From the NCBI RefSeq assembly GCF_036785885.1, contig NC_092323.1, positions 4,318,501 through 4,382,500 on the forward strand: DNA of 64,000 nt. Direction: 5' to 3'. Origin of the DNA: Coffea arabica (taxonomy: Eukaryota > Streptophyta > Magnoliopsida > Gentianales > Rubiaceae). Position numbers and translations under genes: made by a program. Positions 61,186-64,000 of the stretch are shown here, one piece after another; position 1 is the first letter of the stretch, and each line of letters opens with the position of its first letter. The notes under the pieces were generated by a model. That model was not told the origin of the DNA, did not search any database, and was given only the letters and a program-made list of their open reading frames with translations.

Positions 61186-61745
61186 AAGTCATAGCAGCAT
61201 TGACGACGGCCTTTAGTTTTTGCAATAGCTCAAAATTTAATACTTACTGCTTCTTTTTTCAAGTATGCAACCCTTTATACGTTCGGATAAGTCCGTGTAT
61301 TAGTTCCTTTTTCATGGAACTAATGAACTGGTCCAATGTAACATCCGCGCAATATGCATATTTTAGAGTAGAGAAAAGAATAATAGTTGATGCAACTTCC
61401 AAGTTCCAACAGACCGCGGTTGAATCCTTATTGTTTCTTTCCACATGAAGGTAGAAACTTTGGCTTGGTTTTATACTGCACCCGTATTTTGAGAGCATGA
61501 TTGAAGGATTATCTGCGATACTAATTTGTTTTTAAGTCCCGGACATGGAGAAAAGAACAAGAATATATGGAATTTAAACTCAGGTTGCATTACATACTCC
61601 AAAACCTTCGCAAACAGATTGGCATTGAACTATCGTCAATTTCTCCACTCTCTACGTGTATTGTGTAGTCAATCTGGGATCATTATTTGGCTACACAACC
61701 ATCTGGAATAACTTCCTCTTTCCTCGGTAATTGGATAGCCTTTCT
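61186..61745. other. 3' region of the mutase gene
   Basis: Contains the mutase 3' UTR. No separate feature recognised. Confidence 0.4.
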
Positions 61746-61929
61746 CCTTGTTTAAGCACATTGGTATGCCAGCTCAAGAATGTTTATAAGGTTAACTGGT
61801 AATAGCAGAAAAGCAATAGCTAAAAAGGCAGATCCTTGTTTAAGCACATTGGCATGCCCGCTGAAGAATGTTTATAAGGTTAACTGGTAATAGCGGAAAC
61901 ACAGTAGATAAAAAAGGCTGAGAGCAAAA

Positions 61930-62001
61930 CGCCGTTGCCGGGGATCGAACCCGGGTCACCCGCGTGACAGACGGGAATACTCACCACTATACCACAACGA
62001 C
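61930..62001 (-). tRNA. tRNA-Asp (GUC), copy 1
   Basis: A 72-nt cloverleaf reads GTCGTTGTGGTATAGTGGTG at the 5' end, has anticodon GTC in CTGTCAC, T-loop GGTTCGATCC, and acceptor end CAACGGC plus G. Differences from the common plant gene are a G in place of A at TTGTGGTA and a T in the anticodon stem (CCCGT), which leaves a G-U pair. No intron. It should still fold. Confidence 0.93.
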
Positions 62002-62085
62002 CTTGTTGATTTGCCTGCTGAAGAATGTTTATTAGGTTAACTGGTAATAGCGGAAACGCAGTAGATAAAAAGGCTGAGAGCAAAA

Positions 62086-62157
62086 CGCCGTTGCCGGGGA
62101 TCGAACCCGGGTCACCCGCGTGACAGGCGGGAATACTCACCACTATACTACAACGAC
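62086..62157 (-). tRNA. tRNA-Asp (GUC), copy 2
   Basis: A 72-nt cloverleaf with 5' GTCGTTGTAGTATAGTGGTG, anticodon arm CCCGCCTGTCACGCGGG and T-loop GGTTCGATCC, essentially the standard plant nuclear tRNA-Asp. It lies 156 bp from copy 1, in the same direction. Confidence 0.95.
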
Positions 62158-62166
62158 CTTGTTGAT

Positions 62167-63183
62167 GATGATTGGGATAATTGATTACAAATATTTTAAA
62201 ACTAGCAAAAAAACAACATAACGAAAATTTAAAACAAAAATTTTTAACCAGCCAAAAAAAAAAAAAAAAAAACCGTAGAATTTGAGATAAAGAGCGTTCA
62301 AAATTTTTCTTTTCATTTTTGTATAAACAATATAACGCATTGATGCAATTCAAAGGTACACAGGATTCCTACTAGTCATGCAAATTGAAGACTTTGGCAA
62401 GGAATAGGTGGGATGGTTACCCCCTTTCATTCTGATTATATTCTACCGATCGTTTAGCAGACGAAGTACCAATGCGTTTAGTCAAATAAAAAGAGGCAAC
62501 AATCCTTGGTTTTCAATGAAACCAAAAGAAAAATGGAGATTAAAATCTAACATAACCACCTCAGAGTCGCAACCGAAGTATTTCTTTTCCCTCGGATTGG
62601 AGCAAATGGAGATCAGAATCATTCACAGAGACTCGTACCACTTCACGATTTGAGATTAATATGTCGTATACAAGCCGTATATGTATGTATGTCTGCATGT
62701 ATGTATCTTTGTGTGTGTGTGTGTGTAGACAAGGGGTGGAACTTGGAGATTACCATAATCCGCAGCTAACAAGAAGATGCGGAAGGAAAGGCCAAACATA
62801 TTTGCCATTGGTTATTTACTCTTATGGACGGTTAACGCCGGTTGCTGCCACCTATGGCAATATTTTTAACTTCTTGCGCAATAAATTATATGACACTTAA
62901 TACTCGTGGATTCAAGAAGACAAAAAGAACAAATGCAATACATACACAAGTAACTCACCGGAAAGAATTACTAAACCAACAAAAACTGGCATTGCTCCTT
63001 TAAAATCAGAGAATTCACAGAAACTATCCATCTATCCTTCGATTTCATATGGCACCTTTGACAAAATTATCCCCCCGGCAATACTGGTCTCTCTGCAATG
63101 GCAATGCATCACAACAAACTGATCACCAAGGTTGAAGATGCTTTTGCCCAATAACTGGGCCGCGAGGACTTCTTTAAATTTTA
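62167..63183. other. Intergenic region after the tRNA array
   Basis: Holds an A-rich run (62254-62271) and ATGT and GT microsatellites (62680-62727). It probably includes the 3' UTR of the minus-strand gene ending at 63184. No other gene seen. Confidence 0.4.
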
Positions 63184-63683
63184 TTAACTAGGTGTAAGAT
63201 CTTCTGCCTTCTTACGCTTGGCTGCAGGTTCATCGCTGTCCTCCTCATGGTTGCTAGCACCATTCACTGCATCTACACCAAGAAGTGAGACGTGCTTGCT
63301 TGTGATCTGACGACCAGCCCTCAGCTTTGGTCCCCAATGCCTTTCAGGATTAGGAAGGAACCGTGCAACCTTCTTGGCCTGTGCCTTGCTTAAAGATGCC
63401 ACGGCTCGTGCAAAATTAGCCTAAGTAAAATGTTTTAAATGAGTAAATGATTGTTATGGGAGAGTTAAGGCTTAAAAAATGTGGCCCAAAATCGTTGGCT
63501 CTTTGCATTAAAGGTCTCACTAACTCCGAACCTTAATGTACCTCTGTAACTAAAGAGAGATATAACCAACACGATAATGGAGATTGGGTGCCTGCACAAA
63601 CATACCTGTAGAACACGTTCCTTTGCAAGGATCACACTTCCAGCTTGGTCTGGAGGTTGAGCCTTCACAGGATGGTTTTTGAC
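63184..63683 (-). CDS. Unrecognised protein, 3' end (two terminal exons)
   Basis: Two exons on the minus strand, 63683-63606 and 63420-63184, joined in phase by a GT-AG intron; the 5' part lies beyond the right edge. The reading is VKNHPVKAQPPDQAGSVILA KERVLQ, then ANFARAVASLSKAQAKKVAR, FLPNPERHWGPKLRAGRQIT and SKHVSLLGVDAVNG, with an acidic stretch HEEDSDEP and a basic AAKRKKAEDLTPS end. The final AKRKK resembles a nuclear localisation signal. Splice fit and amino-acid composition support a real gene, but I do not recognise the family and assign no function. Confidence 0.65.
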
Positions 63684-64000
63684 CTACAGAACAACATGCC
63701 ACTTCACTCACAAATACTTGCAGAATAACCGCATCGCAGAAAAATAACAGAAGCTGATGACATAGTATTTCACAATAAAAGAATGATATGACGTGACATA
63801 AAATGTATCGGGGGCCATAAAAAATGTCAACTTCGAAAATAACAGCTTTTCTCGGATTTCTCTTCAGATTGTTTTTACAACCACCAAAAACATAAAAATT
63901 AAAAAAACCTTCAAATTCAGGCCATCAGAACTTTATGAATTTGGAATAATTCAATGAGCAATGAAAATCAAGGAAGTGTGTTTTGTCACCATATTTCATA

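Larger units (their letters stand above)
61746..62166. repeat. Tandem repeat array carrying tRNA-Asp genes
   Basis: Three successive units share the leader GAATGTTTATAAGGTTAACT...GGTAATAGC...TAAAAAGGC. Unit a (61746-61831) has no tRNA; units b (61832-62011) and c (62012-62166) each carry one tRNA-Asp gene. The two tRNA genes are exactly 156 bp apart. Confidence 0.88.

Noticed and set aside
61880-62353. 157-residue minus-strand open frame
   Set aside because: It reads through both tRNA-Asp genes and their repeats; the repeated peptide GRCxIVVSIPxCHAGDPGSIP is tRNA sequence translated.
1-64000. LTR retrotransposons, LINEs or virus-like elements
   Set aside because: I saw no reverse transcriptase, integrase or capsid-like reading frames and no long direct terminal repeats. 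The larger repeats here are DNA transposons and SINEs.
1-64000. CRISPR arrays, bacterial operons or phage-type systems
   Set aside because: Spliced genes, SINEs and nuclear tRNA genes show this is plant nuclear DNA. The regular repeats are microsatellites or tandem duplications without spacer structure.

Overview
The window is nuclear DNA of a flowering plant. Multi-exon genes have short GT-AG introns, intergenic DNA is AT-rich and full of small DNA transposons and SINEs, and the families present (COBRA, UDP-arabinopyranose mutase, brassinosteroid C-6 oxidase, RALF, FERONIA-type kinase) are plant families. Protein similarity recalled from memory suggests a core eudicot, probably an asterid; I cannot name the species.

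Layout. 0-5 kb: the 3' end of a FERONIA-type kinase with a degenerate active site (+), a RALF-like peptide gene missing one cysteine (-), a seven-exon DUF2039/C9orf85-type zinc-ribbon gene (-), and a possible RALF-like relic (-). 6.5-9.7 kb: a five-exon SLC25A44-type mitochondrial carrier (-) with one GC-AG intron and a Stowaway-like MITE. 12.5-31.1 kb: a tandem segmental duplication. Unit 1 (12.5-23.3 kb) carries an intact COBRA/COBL1-type gene (+) facing an intact COBL4-type gene (-). Unit 2 (23.3-31.1 kb) lost about 4.2 kb, leaving a 5' COBL1 copy that stops in exon 4. It later gained a Pack-MULE carrying a CYP81-like P450 fragment and two SINEs. 32.2-38.4 kb: a B12D gene (+) and a PI-PLC X-domain gene (+, with a GC-AG intron). 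38.4-52.2 kb: no gene recognised. 52.2-55.1 kb: CYP85A1-type brassinosteroid C-6 oxidase (+). 58.4-61.2 kb: UDP-arabinopyranose mutase (+), with a 105-bp tandem duplication across a splice donor. 61.7-62.2 kb: two tandem tRNA-Asp(GUC) genes (-). 63.2-64 kb: the 3' end of an unrecognised gene (-).

How the genes relate. The cell-wall theme is strong: COBL1, COBL4 and the arabinofuranose-supplying mutase act in wall building, CYP85A1 makes the growth hormone castasterone, and RALF/FERONIA proteins sense wall state. The order DUF2039 - carrier - COBL1/COBL4 - mutase matches, from memory, two Arabidopsis blocks (At3g02210-02230 and At5g15630-15650) that each kept a subset.

Exon coordinates come from reading splice sites. 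For the carrier, DUF2039, both full COBRA genes, B12D, PLC, P450 and mutase, the exon lengths sum to whole codons.
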